Of a DNA stretch of 64,000 nt, positions 1 to 12,095 are shown piece after piece. The DNA comes from Prorocentrum cordatum. Its lineage: Eukaryota > Sar > Dinophyceae > Prorocentrales > Prorocentraceae. The translations under genes and the position numbers were made by a program. Below the pieces are notes generated by a model. It saw only the letters and a program-made list of their open reading frames with translations. It made no database searches and was not told the origin of the DNA. How positions within the stretch are numbered: position 1 is the first letter of the stretch; each line of letters begins with the position of its first letter. The stretch covers positions 1 through 64,000 of the forward strand of contig CAUYUJ010003383.1 of the NCBI GenBank assembly GCA_963575745.1, given 5' to 3'.

Positions 1-701
1 TCCGGTTGTTTTGTTGTAATCCGTTTTTCCTTGCAAAAAACACTATAAAATGACATTTCTTGTTCTAATATAATCAAATTTCAAGAATCCCTTGCAAAAA
101 ATAAGGTAAAGTGGACATTCGCGCGCGCAAGACGAAATCCTTCCAAAAGCTTAGTGTTCGGAACGATTTTAACATAAAAACATCAAAAAACCAATGGTTT
201 TCAACAAAAAAATGTCAAAATCTCATCCCGCGCGCTCTTGCGGATTCGTAGGAAAACCAACACTTTTTAAACATTTCTGTCAAACGGGCTTTTGCGAGCA
301 ACTTTTTCGAACTTCTGCGACAACGGTTGCGCACCTGCCAGGGCCATCATCACTGTCAAATAATACCATGCGGGACACATTCGTTTTTTCTTCGCGCGCG
401 CACGCCGAAACCTCCAAAAACCATTGGGCTTCTTAAGTTACTGTGGGAGTGTGTACCCACGCACGCAGTGTAGTAGCCACGGTTCTATCCGCACGCCACG
501 AAGTGAAGTTCGTTGGGCACGTCCCCACTCGGAAGCTTTGGGTTTGGGTGGTCGCGAAGAGTCGTTTGGATATTTGGTAGAGCTTGTAATGCCCCCCCAC
601 GAAGTGGGGGTATTGCCTGGTGTCGTATGAAAACCCTGGCACTGGGGAGAACACCACGCGTTCGGGTAAAATGATTGGTGTTGTTGTTGTTGTTGTTGTT
701 C
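1..701 (-). repeat. R1 dispersed repeat, copy a (cut by window start)
   Basis: Reverse-orientation copy of a repeat present in four more places (10074, 11010, 13200, 32353). It starts exactly at the CAACAAAACAACCGGA end of the repeat and runs to a GTT tract at 681-701. Internal landmarks are a GTGGGGG hairpin, a GAAGTGAAGT segment and GCGCGCGAAGAAAAAACGAA. About 80 codons stay open at 194-436. Confidence 0.85.
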
Positions 702-756
702 CTCCTCCTCCTCCTCCTCCTCCTCCTCCTCCTCCTCCTCCTCCTCCTCCTCTTCC
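701..756. repeat. (CCT)n microsatellite
   Basis: Uninterrupted CCT units abutting the GTT tract of R1 copy a. Long Arg/Pro/Leu/Gly frames across it are repeat translations. Confidence 0.95.
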
Positions 757-1984
757 TAGTGGATGTGGAGAACAAAAAGAAAAGTCCACATCGGAGGATG
801 CGGCTTCCGTGGGGTGCTCCTCCACTTCGGGCGCCCCGTCTGCCTCGCCGCCCCGTGCGCCCTCCAGGTCCGGGAGCGCTGCCGGCTAGCAACGCAGCGA
901 TGCGACGGCAGCAATCCTGGACAGGCGCCCCCGCTGGCGGACCAGGCTTGTGTTCCCGGAGATCCTGGCGTTGCCATTTTTTCACAATGGGCGCGCTCGC
1001 TCAATCATCGGGCCCCGGGACCCTCACGGATCGATATCCGGCTCGAAGAGGGGCGCAGAAAGATAGGGTCCGGGGCTCCGGGCGCGATTGTTTGCGATGT
1101 TGCACTTGTTTGCCACGTCGGATCTCAGGGTTCTACTGCGCTTCGCCCGCTGAATCGTGACCCGACGCTTCCTGGCAACTGCGTCGGTTCCCGGAGGCTC
1201 TCCAGCCTATAGGGGCGAGCGCCAGCAGCTGCGCCTCGCCGAGAGCGTGCCGCGGGTCCAGGGATCGTCCCGAGCGGCCGCAGGGCCCGCTCAGCCGCGC
1301 TTGGCGGCGCCCGGGGGCAGGCTTTGGCAAAGGCGGGGGGGGCCTCTCAGAGGCCCTCCCGCAATCTGAGAAGCTTTCTTTGGCGGCGCGCACACGGGGA
1401 AGGCTTCGTAGAAGCAGGCTGCTGATTGGAAGGCGCAGCCTTACACCTACAGACAAGGCCCGCGCCATCCAAGGAGCGGGCTTGCTTCTAAGACGCATTC
1501 CCCCCTCCCCCTACCCCCCTTTTGCGAGTGGCCGATTTCTGAGCCTTCTCCGAAGACAGAAGCGGCTCTCCACAAGGCGCGAGGGCTTCCGAGAAGCCCC
1601 GCCGCTTTCTGACAGAGGCGACAGCGCACGCCCGAGCACAGGAGCCCATCGTCCGACGACGACGGCAGCGAGGACGCTCGCCGCCCGACACTGCCCACTT
1701 CACGCGCGCGCAAAAACAGAGACTGGGGCGATGATAGAGCGAGCGATGGACTACTACCGACAGGGAAGAGGGATGGGGGAGAGAGGGGAGGAGGAGGTCA
1801 AGGAACCATAGGTAGGTAGGTCAGTAGGGGGGTGTGAAGTGGAGGGTGAGGAGGAGGAGGAGGAGGAGGAGGAAGAAGAGAAGGAGGGGACCAGTGTAAA
1901 CACAAGATGTCCCAACTATGTTGCAATAAACCATATCCTGTCGTTTCCTTTCCATAAGTCCACACAACAAAATACTATCACTGT
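757..1984. other. Unassigned GC-rich DNA with short dispersed repeats
   Basis: No convincing exon. 955-1129 is a diverged copy of the element at 6736-6909. 1226-1300 contains the GCGCCTCGCCGAGAGCG repeat also seen at 4232, 5733 (inverse) and 49905 (inverse). A small GGA tract lies at 1847-1890. Confidence 0.5.
955..1129 (+). repeat. Inverted-repeat element (GGAGATCC...GGATCTC), copy 1
   Basis: About 175 bp ending in the inverted pair GAGATCC/GGATCTC. Internal blocks CACAATGGGCG, ACCCTCACRGATCGAT and TTTGCGATGTTGCA are shared with 6736-6909. Confidence 0.65.
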
Positions 1985-2480
1985 GGGGACGCCCCGTTAC
2001 GAGACAACTGTTTGAGAATCTTCAACCGTGCCAAAATCTGTTTTGGGAACTTCAACGCCGCGAATCAGCGTGGCTGTTGCGTTCTGACAGTCCTAGTGAA
2101 ACCGTGCCTGAACTCAATTCATGGGACTTCAACCATACGAAACCTCCAATATGCTGCAAGCTTTTAGGACTAACGCGTGCGGCGCTGAAGGGCGAGCCAC
2201 AGTTCAAAAATATTGCCCTCCATCCATCTTTGAAGCTGTTGCACACTCTTACACCGAGTGCGCTTGGCGCTAAAACAAAAAAAACAGTGATTGGAAACGG
2301 TCCGCCCTCCATCCGTGAACCTGCTGCGAACTTGAGGCGAGAACCACATTTGGAAAACGATCCGCCCTCCACCGGTGAAACTATTGCACATCTCAAGCTT
2401 CAGGATCATGAGTGGTGGAGACGTCTCAGGCGAAACGCCCAGTCCGCCCTACAGACGCGTGTGGGGGCGCGACGGAGCGC
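1985..2480 (+). repeat. R4 dispersed repeat, copy 1
   Basis: Internally repeated units (GCCGCGAATCAGCGTGGCT, then GCGCGGCGCTGAAGCGAGAACC-like blocks) ending CTCAGGCGAAACGCCCAGTCC. The same order occurs at 51330-52000, and a fragment at 40280-40345. In all three a GGA tract follows. Confidence 0.7.
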
Positions 2481-2697
2481 GACAGGGACGAAGAGGCAGG
2501 GAGGGAGACGGTTCTATTCTGTCACCTGTGTGCATGGGGACCTGCTTCCAGGTGTGGCGCGCTCTCAAATCAATGACACATCGGGGAACTTGCCTCCCGC
2601 CTTCGGCGGGAGACCCCGACCCAACCTGGAAATCACATCCTTCCCTGCCTTGGCGGGGGGACCACACTCAGAGCGCAGACCTCGAGGAGGGCGCGAG

Positions 2698-4140
2698 GGA
2701 GGGGGGGAGGAAGAGAAGGAGGAGGAGGAGGAGGAGGAGGAGGAGGAGAAGGAGGAGGAGGAGAAAGAGCAGGCGGTGGAGAGGAAGATGAGGGCAGGAA
2801 GAGGATAGGAGGAGGAGGGGAGGAGGAGGAGGAGGAGGAGGAGGAGGAGAGGAGAAGGAAAGAGGAGGAGGAGGAGGAGGAGGGGAGGATGAAGGAGGAG
2901 GGAGACGAGGGGCAGGAAAAAGGATTACTAGGAGGAATAAGAGGAGGAGGAGGAGGAGGAGAGGAGTTTTTTTTTTTTTTTCTTTTTGAGGAGGAGGGAG
3001 GAGGAGGAGGAGGACGGAGGAGGGGCAGGAGGAGGAGGAGGGAGGAGGAGGGCGCGAGGGAGGCGGGGGCAGGACGGAGCGATGCCGCCCAGTGGCGGCC
3101 GCCAGCGGGGCGGGCGAGGCCTCCGCGCGCCTTGGCACGGCGGCCTCGTCTAGGCGCTCGCGGGCAGGGCCGCGGGGGCGCGGAGGCCCCCCGGCGGAGG
3201 GGCAACGTTAGGGGGGCCAGCTCGAAGGAAGAAAAGAGGAGGAGGAGGAGGAGGAGGAGGAGGAGGGAGGATGGGGAGGAGGAGGAGTAGGAGGAGGAGG
3301 AGGAGGAGGAGGAGGGATGGAGGAGGAGGAGGAGGATGAGAGGAGGGGGAGGAGAGGGAGGAGGAGGAGGGAGGGTAGGGAGGAGGAGCGAGGGAGCAGA
3401 GGGAGGAGGGAGGAGGGGAGGAGGGAGGAGGGAGGAGGGAGGAGGGGGAGGGAGGAGGAGGAGGAGGAGGAGGAGGGAGGAGGGAGGAGGAGGAGGGAGG
3501 AGGGAGGAGGGAGGAGGGAGGAGGGAGGAGGGAGGAGGGAAGGAGGGAGGAGGGGAGAGGGCAGGAGGAGGAGGAGGAGGAGGAGGAGGAGGAGGAGGAG
3601 GAGGAGGAGGAGGAGGACTGAGGAGGAGGAGGAGGATGGAGGATGAGGGGAAGGAGGAGCGGAGGAGCGGGGGCAGGAGGAGGAGGACGGAGAGGAGGAG
3701 GAGGAGGAGGAGAGGAGGAGGAGGAGGAGGAGGAGGAGGAGGAGGAGGAGGAGGAGGAGGAGGCGGTAGGGCAGGAGGAGGAATTTTGATGGGGGGAGGC
3801 GGGGATAGGAGGGATGAGGGAGGCAGGCGAGGAGGGAGAAGGGAGGAGGGAGGAGGAGGAGGGAGGAGGGGAGGAGGGCAGGCAGGCGAGGAGGGAGGAG
3901 GAAGGAGGAGGAGGAGGAGGAGGAGGAGGAGGAGGAGGAGGAGGAGGGAAGGAGGAGGAGGAGGAGGAGGAGGAGGAGGAGGGAGGGGGGGAGGAGAGGA
4001 GGAGGAGCGAGGAGCGAAAGGATGAGGAGGAGGAGGAGGAGGAGGGAGGGGAGGAGATGGGAAGGAGGACGAGGAGGAGGAGGAGGAGGAGGAGGAGGAT
4101 GGAGGAGGAGGCGGAGGAGGAGGAGGAGGAGGAGGAGGAG
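2698..4140. repeat. 1.4 kb GGA/GGAGGGA tract
   Basis: Nearly continuous GGA units with minor interruptions, including a GC-rich island at 3050-3220. It gives long Glu-, Arg-, Gly-, Pro- or Ser-rich open frames on both strands that are not genes. Confidence 0.95.
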
Positions 4141-4200
4141 CAGGGGGGGGCGACCTTTCGAGAATCGAAGTCTCCCGAGGTAGTCCTACACTTTCGCTAG

Positions 4201-4500
4201 CTCTCGGCGGCTTTTCGCCCTCGGCATGCCTTCCAGCGGCTGCGCCTCGCCGAGAGCGTTCCGGGAGTTCCCGGCACGTCCCGAGGGGCCGCTGGAGGCC
4301 CGAGTGCTGGCCCAAACGCCAATAAGTGACCCAAACGCCAATAGGGGGCATCGACCTGGAATCGGCAATACACTGCCGATCAAGTCAATATGTTCCTGGG
4401 CGGGGTGGGCTATCAGGCCCTTTTATCGTCGACGAGTAGGCGAATGGGGTCGATGCATCCCCCCTCAACCGATCCCCCCTAGCGTTGCCCCTGACCTCAG
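4201..4500. repeat. Composite dispersed repeat (GCGCCTCGCCGAGAGCG block plus R10 copy 1)
   Basis: 4232-4310 is the GCGCCTCGCCGAGAGCG repeat. 4350-4495 (R10) matches 49677-49850: GGCRATACA..GCCGAT, TTCYTGGGCGG, CTATCAGGCCC, GTTGCCCCTGA. At 49.7-50.0 kb the two blocks are again adjacent, with the first inverted. Confidence 0.65.
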
Positions 4501-4768
4501 CGCATGCCTCCGTACACGCCCGCGACGGCTGACCTGACCCAGATCTCCGGCGAATTGTTTTTTTTCAGATCCAGCCGCCTTTCCTTTCGATGTCGGTTCC
4601 CGGGAGCCCGCCTCGATTCGGGGCCATCGAGAAAGGATCGGCGAAAAACTGTCCCCGGGGAAGCGGCCAGGGCCTCTGGGGCAGAAAAAACAGCAGGCGC
4701 ATGCATGCTTCTCCACGACCTTCCTGACTGCCCCAAAAATGCTTGCACATCGGGGTTCTCAGTTCGGT

Positions 4769-5040
4769 TCCTCCTCCTCCTCCTCCTCCTCCTCCTCTCC
4801 TCCTCCTCCTCCTCCGCCTCCTCCTCCTCCTCCTCCTCCTCCTCCTCCTCCTCCTCCTCCTCCTCCTCCTCCTCCTCCTCCTCCCCCTCCTCCTCCCTCC
4901 TCCTCCTCCTCCTCCTCCTCCTCCTCCTCCTCCTCCTCCTCACCTCTCCTACTCTCCTCCGCCTCCTCCTCCTCCTCCTCCTCCTCCTCCTCCTCCTCCT
5001 CCTCCTCCTCCTCCTCCTCCCCCTCCTCCCCCTCCTCCCA
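4769..5040. repeat. (TCC)n tract
   Basis: About 270 bp of TCC with few interruptions, in the opposite sense to the neighbouring GGA tract. Confidence 0.95.
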
Positions 5041-6379
5041 CTCCCCAACCTCCCCATCGGCCGCAAGCTGGTCCTGCAGGGATCCCATAGCATACCGTCA
5101 CCGACGTCATCAGTAAGGACATTCTCGGCGATCCCCCCCTCACCCGTACATCTCCTGTCTCCTTCATCCACCCTGTCCCCATCATCTGTAAATCCACCTC
5201 CAATGCCCTACCCCTTCCCCCCATCCCCCCTGCTCTACCCGTATTCTTTCTTCTCTCAGTCCCAACCCCACTTCCCGCTCCTACCCTCCCCAGACCTCCG
5301 ACGTAGTGTTTCTGTTCGCACCGTGGACCACCCAGAGGGTTGGATCGCTTCCCCGGGGCTCGCGTTCCGTCTCGAGCTGGTTTTTGGCGGCCTTTCTGGC
5401 CCGGCAGGGGCCCCGCAGAGCCGAAAATGTAAGAAGAAATGAAAAAACTGCAAAACAAATCTATTATTGGGCGCTTCGACATTTTACGGAAGGGAGGGGA
5501 GGGGGGGCTCTGGCTCCGGACCTCTGCTTAATGCGACTGTTTGCAACAGTGCCACCCTATGGGGGAGACTCCACCAGCTTGAGATAGGCGCCAAAAACAG
5601 CCAAGATCTGCTCCATGTGGGGGGAGGGGAGGGGGGGGGCGAGGGCCCGCGCCGATCGGCAAAACCATGAATAAGAAAACGATCACACTCCCGTCGCGCT
5701 GTTTCGCAGCCAGGGAGGTCTGGCTTTCGGTCGTAGCCCGGGCCCCCAGCGGCCGCTCGGGACACCTCGGGCAGATCCGGAACGCTCTCGGCGAAGCGCA
5801 GCCGCTGGAAAAAAAAAAAAACGGGACAGGAAAATCCCCAGGAGCCGACGGAAACGCCCGAAACCTCCGTGTGCGAGCCCCAGACCCAGACATGCGATGT
5901 CCTGATTTCTGTTAGTACGGGGCCCCCGGAAGTCCCGACTCCTTCCCTGGGACTGGTGCTTCATCCTGAGTCCGTTTTTGACGGTCCTAGGGCCCAATAA
6001 GGGCCCCAAGAGGCCCAAAACGGCCAAAGACCTCCCGTCCTGATTTGCTCAGGACGCGAGCCCAGACATCCACCGATATGAGGCTTCCCATCCGCGGCCC
6101 CGGAGGTCCCGACCCCTGCCCCGGGGGGTGGCTTTTCGTTCTGGATCCATTCTTGATGGTCCCCGGGCCCGATGGCGTTCGGTCGGGCATGTCCCGCTAC
6201 AGGCGGATTTTGAAGGAGGAATTGAGAAGTCAAAACAGGTTCGAGAATAGCCCAAAAAAGTAAAAACATCGTCCCCCGACCATTTATGCTGCTATCTTTG
6301 AATGCTCATTCTTGTCGAGGGGGATGCTCGATTTAACGATAGCGGGCCCCAGAGGCCGAAATCCAGGAGAATCCGCTGG
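5041..6379. other. Unassigned DNA with dispersed repeats; no exon seen
   Basis: 5733-5815 is an inverse copy of the CTCGGCGAAGCGCAGCCGC repeat. 5875-6030 and 6055-6190 are two tandem, diverged copies of the R6 repeat (CCCAGACATGCGATGTCCTGATTT, AGTCCCGAC, TGACGGTCCTAGGGCCC), also at 16330-16425 and 17785-17900. The last exon or 3' UTR of the J-protein gene could lie here but was not recognised. Confidence 0.5.
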
Positions 6380-6540
6380 ATGGAGGAGGAGGAGGAGGAG
6401 GAGGAGGAGGAGGAGGAGGAGGAGGAGGAGGGGAGGGAGGAGGAGGAGGAGCGGAGGGGAGGAGGAGGAGGAGGCGGAGGAGGAGGAGGAGGAGAAGGAG
6501 GAGGAGGAGGGAGGAGGAGGAGGAGGAGGAGGAGGAGGAC
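6380..6540. repeat. GGA tract
   Basis: Plus-strand GGA units immediately downstream (in gene sense) of exon 10. Confidence 0.95.
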
Positions 6541-6652
6541 CTCCCGGAGCATGACGGGGGAAGTCTGCGCCCGCCGCCCTTCCCCGCCGTCCTCCCCAGG
6601 CTGCGGCCGACGGGGCCCAAGAGCTGCGGGGGCGCCCGGCCCGCCCGCGGGA

Positions 6653-6716
6653 CCTGTACAGCCTGGGGTGGTCCCTGTGGATCTCTCCGAGCTGGTCGCA
6701 CGCGGGCCTGTCCTTC
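6653..6716 (-). CDS. DNAJB12-like: DNAJB12-like exon 10 (C-terminal PAC block); 3' end unresolved
   Basis: After one base the codons read KDRPACDQLGEIHRDHPRLY, matching the closing GTPSCSRLSEVQ block of DNAJB12. The acceptor is preceded by an ideal pyrimidine tract (TCC repeats then GCAG|G). The stretch between exon 9's Cys block and this one is about 18 residues shorter than in animals. The frame stays open past 6653 as Arg/Ala-rich sequence to about 6541 and then through a CCT repeat, so the real end (an extended C terminus, or a donor such as CCCCAG|GCT or TACAG|GTC) is unknown. Confidence 0.82.
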
Positions 6717-6735
6717 CTGCGGAGGAGGAGGAGGA

Positions 6736-6909
6736 CCCTGAGATCCTGGCGTAGCAGCTTCTTCACAATGGGCGTTTTCGCTCCATGTCGGGCCCCAGGA
6801 CCCTCACAGATCGATCCGGCTCGAAAATGGCGCAGATAGATGGGGTCTGGGGCTCTGGGCGTGGTGATTTTTGCGATGTTGCATTTTTTTGCAACGTCGG
6901 ATCTCAGGG
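6736..6909 (+). repeat. Inverted-repeat element (CCTGAGATCC...GGATCTCAGG), copy 2, in intron 9
   Basis: Terminal inverted repeats CCTGAGATCC and GGATCTCAGG bound about 174 bp lying 20 bp upstream of the exon 10 acceptor. A relative lies at 955-1129. Position beside a splice acceptor suits an introner-type origin. Confidence 0.65.
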
Positions 6910-7079
6910 GACGACGAGGACGAGGATGCGCGATAAGGATGCAAGCCCCCTGGACGCCCCTGTTGAAGCTTTTCGAACGGGGCGCGGCCACCGAAAGGGG
7001 GTTCGGATGGACCGAAATGGCAAAGATGCAAGGGTACCCTTAGGAAGGTCACCCATCCTTGCTATCGGTTTCGACTGTA

Positions 7080-7475
7080 AGGAGATGGAGGAGTGCGGGG
7101 GAGGAGGAGAGAGGACGGTCAAGGAGGGGAGGCTGGGGGAGGAGGCGGAACAGGACGACGACGAGGAGGAGAGCGAGGAAGATGAGGGCGAGGCGGGCGG
7201 GGGACGAACGGGAAAGAGGAGGGGGCGGCAGAGGAGGAGGAGGAGGAGGAGGAGGAGGAGGAGGAGGAGGAGGAGGAGGAGGAGGAGGGGATGAGAGGAG
7301 GAGGAGGAGGAAAAGAAGGAGGAGAGGGAGGAGGAGAGGAGGAGGAGAGGGAGGAGGAGGAGGAGGAAGAGGACGAGGAGGAGGAGGAGGAGGAAGAGGA
7401 GGAGGAGGAGGAGGAGGAGGAGGAGGAGCAGGAGGAGGAGGAGGAGGAGGAGGAGGAGGAGGAGGAGTGGAAGGT
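7080..7475. repeat. GGA-rich tract in intron 9
   Basis: GGA/GAC/GAA mixture becoming pure GGA from 7224. It occupies half of the 793 bp intron and stops 35 bp from exon 9. Confidence 0.95.
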
Positions 7476-7509
7476 GGTGCGTGGTCGCTCGCTCCTGCCG
7501 GCTCTTCGC

Positions 7510-7551
7510 CTGCCCATGAGCTTCTGGTACTCGCAGTCGTTGGCGAGGGTC
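7510..7551 (-). CDS. DNAJB12-like: DNAJB12-like exon 9 (42-bp microexon in DUF1977)
   Basis: A 42-bp exon giving one base, thirteen codons (TLANDCEYQKLMG) and two bases. The CEYQKL core matches the NCWKEKQ block of DUF1977, including the conserved Cys. The acceptor GAACAG|GAC and donor GGGCAG|GCGAAG (GC) fit the phase 2 exits of exon 8 and entry of exon 10, so NHI-R-TLANDC and LMG-R-KDRPAC read through. The exon is separated from exon 8 by 10.1 kb. Its phase agreement on both sides is the main support for such a small exon. Confidence 0.82.
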
Positions 7552-10073
7552 CTGTTCAAAAGGCAGTGTGGGGCGGGGCCGTCGGGGAAGCCGAGGGGAG
7601 GAGCCCAGCTGCAGCAGGCTCGTGTCGTGTCGTGTCGACCCTGGCCGTGGTTCCTGACGCCGCGGGGATCGTTCCGCCTTGAACGATCGGCCGTGTCCGA
7701 AACGTCAGATCGCTGAACATCGGCCGGTCCTGGGTCGACCCTGAGATCCGACGCTCCAACCAAATTGGAGCAGGCGGTTTTTGGCCGTTTTCGGCCTCTG
7801 GGGGCTCTCGCCAGGCCTCGGGAGCGTCAAAAAACAACTCGGGACGAAAAACCGGCCCCAGGGAAGTGGTCCAGACCTCTGGGGTCCACGCCCCCCAAAA
7901 AATTGAGCAGCTGGATGTCTGGGAAGGGCGGCGTTCAACCTTGAACGCTGGCGGCGGAGTCACCACCAGTCGACGCGACGCGAACCTACCGTAGGTGCGG
8001 TCGCGTCATATCTGGCGTCCTATCCTTCCCTCCCAGCCCTAACCATTGCGTAGAGGCCTTATTTTTCTTACGGTCGGATGTCAAAGAGGACCCCCATCCC
8101 CAGAAATACGCGATGCATTGCATGGCATAGCATGCCGTAGCCAAGCATTGCAAATCACATCATTGCAGCGCAAGGCATGACATCGCATAGCAGCGCATAA
8201 CAAAAAAATAAATAGAATGTCATTGCACGGCATGGCACCGCGTAGCCCAGCGTTGCACATTACGGCGCTGCAGAGCAAGGCTTCCACTGCTACAGCAGGA
8301 GCACGATTTCGAAAGCCCGGTAACGCGGAAAAGATGCCTGAACTGCAACGGCAGCAACATATTGAAGGACCGAAAACGCTCGGATTAGAAAGAAGACATA
8401 TGATAAAGACCAGCCTTCTTAAACATCTGGTGAGACAAGCAATACGCGGAAAGGGCGGGACATCTTCTGGACAAAGTCAGGGGAGAAAGTAATTAGTACT
8501 CATAAGGGACGCAGAGGGGAGGGAAGAAAGAGGCCGAAGGTGCCAGGGAGCAGGGGGGGAAGAAAAAAGGAGGGGAGGCAGGAGGAGGGAGAGAGCAAGT
8601 GGGATGGGGGGATGGGGGGAGGGATAGGACGACTGGACCGAGATATGAAGAGGGAGGCGGATATTAGGAGGAGCCGGAGGAGGAGGACGAGGAGGAAGAG
8701 GAAGAGGAGGAGGAAGAGGAAGAGGAGGACGAGGGCGACGACGACGACGAGTAGAGGGAGGAAAAGGAGGACCAGCTTTCACCCAAGCAGCGTCAGCGAT
8801 GCTACAACACATCCTCCCGCCCCAAACACCCGCATCTGGGGAAATTTTGAAGGTACCGATACCGCTACTCCCCGGACCTCTTCTCCAAAACCGGGCTCCC
8901 GGGATCTGGGGCTTTGGGGACCTCTGGACGGGCCTCAAGCGGTCCCCCGGGCCTCGCAGGGCGTCTTGCCAGGCCTTCCCAGCACACCTAGGGCGATCGG
9001 GGCGGTCATCGGAGACATCCCAGAGACCCCGAAGACAGCACAAGAGCGCTCCAAGAGTGACCGACGTGACCTCAAGACGACCCCCAAGAAGCCATCATAT
9101 CCCCAAAGATCGTCCCGAAACGTCCCAAGAGGCCTCCAAGAGCACTCCCAAGAAGGCCCCAAGAGGAGGCAAAAATATTGATTTTCTATTGGTTTTTGGT
9201 GAATTTTGAGGTTTTCCTCTTTGGGGCTTCCCGACGCTCCAAGACGGCGGTCTTCTGGGCGTCCGAAGCCGCCTGGGAGGCTCTTAAATCGCCCCATAAC
9301 AATTCCAAAGGGCTTCCAGGCAGTCCAAGAGAGCCCCAAAACGGCACAACAGGGGTCCAAGATGGCCCTCAGAGAGCCCCATGGCGGCCCAAGATGGCCC
9401 CAAGACACCCTCCGAAGCGTTCCAAATCGTGACCCGGTCGTTCAGGGAGACCGCGGTTGGAGGCAGGGCGACCCGAAGAAGCCCCCAGAGGCCCCCAGAA
9501 CAGGCCCAAGAGGCCTCCAGAAGGCCTTAAGAAAGCTTGACATAACTTTTGCGAGGCCCCCAGAGGCTCTCCAAGGAGGAGCATCCGCAAAAAGAGCCGA
9601 GGAGGATAGGGAGAATGCGCAGAGTATGGCGAGAATGAAGAAAAAGAAACATGGAGGAAGGATAACGAATAACATTATTATAGCGGCGATGCCAGAAAAG
9701 GCAACAAAGAGTTATCGCTAAATTGTCGGCTTGACCTTCCTGCTATTCCGCCTGCATGCCAAACTTCAAGGACCAAGGTGCATGGCGCGAAGCGCTACTG
9801 CAGTCTTGTATATATATATATATATATATAAAACGAAACAGAAACAAAAAACGCGTTACACAACGATGCCGCCGAGGGCGCCGAATTTTCGGCAAAGCGC
9901 AGAGACGGGTCGCGGGTGGGTCGTGGGTGGGTCGAGGGTAAATCGCGGGTGGGTCGCCGGCCAGGTCGCGGGTGGGTCGCGGGCCGGGTCGTCGCGGGTG
10001 GGTCGCGGGTGGGTCGCGGATGGGTCGCGGGCCGGATCGCTGGTGGGACGACGACAACAAACAACAAGCAACG
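7552..10073. other. Start of intron 8: unassigned sequence and minisatellites
   Basis: 7740-7960 is unassigned. 8090-8285 is a degenerate GCATNGCATNGC satellite (compare 20460 and 52375). 8640-8770 is GGA/GAC-rich. 8930-9560 is a degenerate CCCAAGAGGCCTCC-type minisatellite, with a relative at 46190-46350. 9810-9830 is (TA)n. 9900-10055 is a GGTCGCGGGTGG minisatellite. Confidence 0.7.
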
Positions 10074-10104
<31 letters not shown>

Positions 10105-10995
10105 CACTTTACCCGAACGCTCAGTGTTCTCACCAGTGCCAGGGTTTTCATGCGACGCCAGCCAATACCCCCACTTTGTGGGGGGGCAGTGCAAGCTCTA
10201 CCAAATATCCACACGACTCTTCGCCACCACCCACACCCAGCTTCCCGCCCTATGACGTTCGGACACTTCACTTCGTGGCCTGCGGACGACCGTGGCTACT
10301 ACACTGGCGTGGAGTACACACCCACAGAAGTTGTTAGGACAGCGCGCGCGGGTAGAAATTTTGAAAAGTCGTGCAGGTGTTTTTCGAGGACCTACGGTGC
10401 GATTCGTGTGATTTTATGATGCGCGGTGCTAAAATTCTTAAGAAGCCCAATGGTTTTTGGAGATTTCGGCGTGCGCGCGCGAAGAAAAAACGAATGTGTC
10501 CCGCATGGTATTATTTGACAGGGATGATGGCCCTGGCAGGTGCGCAACCGTTGTCGCAGAAGTTCGAAAAAGTTGCTCGCAAAAGCCCGTTTGACAGAAA
10601 TGTTTAAAAAGTGTTGGGTTTCCTACGAATCCGCAAGAGCGCGCGGGATGAGATTTTGACATTTTTTGTTTGAAAAACCATTGGTTTTTTGATGTTTTTA
10701 TGTTAAAATCGCTCCGAACACTAAGCTTTTGGAAGGATTTCGTCTTGCGCGCGCGAATGTCCACTTTACCTTATTTTTTGCAAGGGATTCTTGAAATTTG
10801 ATTATAGTAGAACAAGAAATGTCATTTTATAGTGTTTTTTGCAAGGGAAAACGGATTACAACAAAACAACCGGATCCGGTGACAATCCACTTTTCTGAAG
10901 CTTTCGCTAGAAAATGAAGGAAATGAGGCTGCGGCCTAGGTTTTGGAGGGGGGTCGCGCACCAGGGGTCTCAACAATAATATTTCTTTAGAAGTA
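10074..10995 (+). repeat. R1 dispersed repeat, copy b
   Basis: Begins with CAA units and TCACTTTACCCGAACGC. It contains the CCCCCACTTTGTGGGGG hairpin and the GCGCGCGAAGAAAAAACGAA block, and ends at CAACCGGATCCGG and CTGCGGCCTAGG. It is followed head-to-tail by copy c. Confidence 0.9.
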
Positions 10996-12095
10996 ATAAT
11001 ATTCAACAACAACAACAATTACTAGCACGTGGGGACACTCCGTTCTCACCAGTGCCAGGGTTTTCATAGGAGGCGGGCAATACCCCCACTTTGTGGGGGG
11101 GCCGGTTCAAGCTCTACCAAATTTCCAAACGACTCTTCGCCACCACCCACACCCAGCTTCCCGCCCTATGACGTTCGGACACTTCACTTCGTGGCCTGCG
11201 GACGACCGTGGCTACTACACTGGCGCATGGGTACAGTGACTTGTTGTGGTAACATTTTCTGGACGCTAGCTTAGTATACGACTTTTCCCCCTGTTCCAAC
11301 ACTGGACACCTGTACTGGTTTTTGGTGGTAACGTGTTCCTGACGCGCGCGAGCGCATGTAACATAAATGTTGAAAAACCATTGGTTTTTAGGATTCGGAC
11401 AGCGCGCGCGGGTAGAAATTTTGAAAATTCGTACAGATGTTTTTCGAGGACCTACGGTGCGATTCGTATGATTTTATGTTGCGCGGTGCTAAAATTCCTA
11501 AGAAACCCAATGGTTTTTGAAGATTTCGGCGTGCGCGCGCGAAGAAAAAACGAATGTGTCCCGCATGGTATTATTTGACAGGGATGATGGCCCTGGCAGG
11601 TGCGCAACCGTTGTTGCAGAAGTTCGAAGCACGTGAAAAAGTTGCTCGCAAAAGCCCGTTTGACAGAAATGATTAAAAAGTGTTGGGTTTCCTACAAATC
11701 CGCAAGAGCGCGCGGGATGAAATTTTGACATTTTTTTTTTTTTGAAAAAACCATTTGTTTTTTTTTTTTTTTTGTTTTTTTTTATGTTTTTATGTTAAAA
11801 TCGCTACGAAAACTAAGGTTTTGGAAGGATTTCGTCTTGCGCGCGCGAATGTGCACTTCGTGTCATTTTTTGCAAAGGATTCTTGAAGTTTGGTTATGTT
11901 AGAACAAGACATGTCATTTTATATTGTTTTTTGACAGGGAAAGCGGGCGTCAACAAAACAACCGGATCCGGACTCCCCCGTTTTGCCTGAGACTTCCTCA
12001 CGAAAATGATGAAAATGTGGCTGCGGCCTAGGCGCGGCGAGGGGGGCGTGCACCAGGGGGCCCAACAATAATTATTCTTTAGAAGTAATAATATT
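10996..12095 (+). repeat. R1 dispersed repeat, copy c
   Basis: Same order of blocks as copy b, with a 9-bp in-frame insertion (near 11627-11636) in the conserved open frame and expanded T runs around 11730-11780. It ends at AATAATTATTCTTTAGAAG and a CAA tract. Confidence 0.9.

Noticed and set aside
2633-4351. 572-codon minus-strand Pro/Ser/Leu-rich frame
   Set aside because: Translation of the GGA/TCC tract; same composition in several frames and no non-repeat domain.
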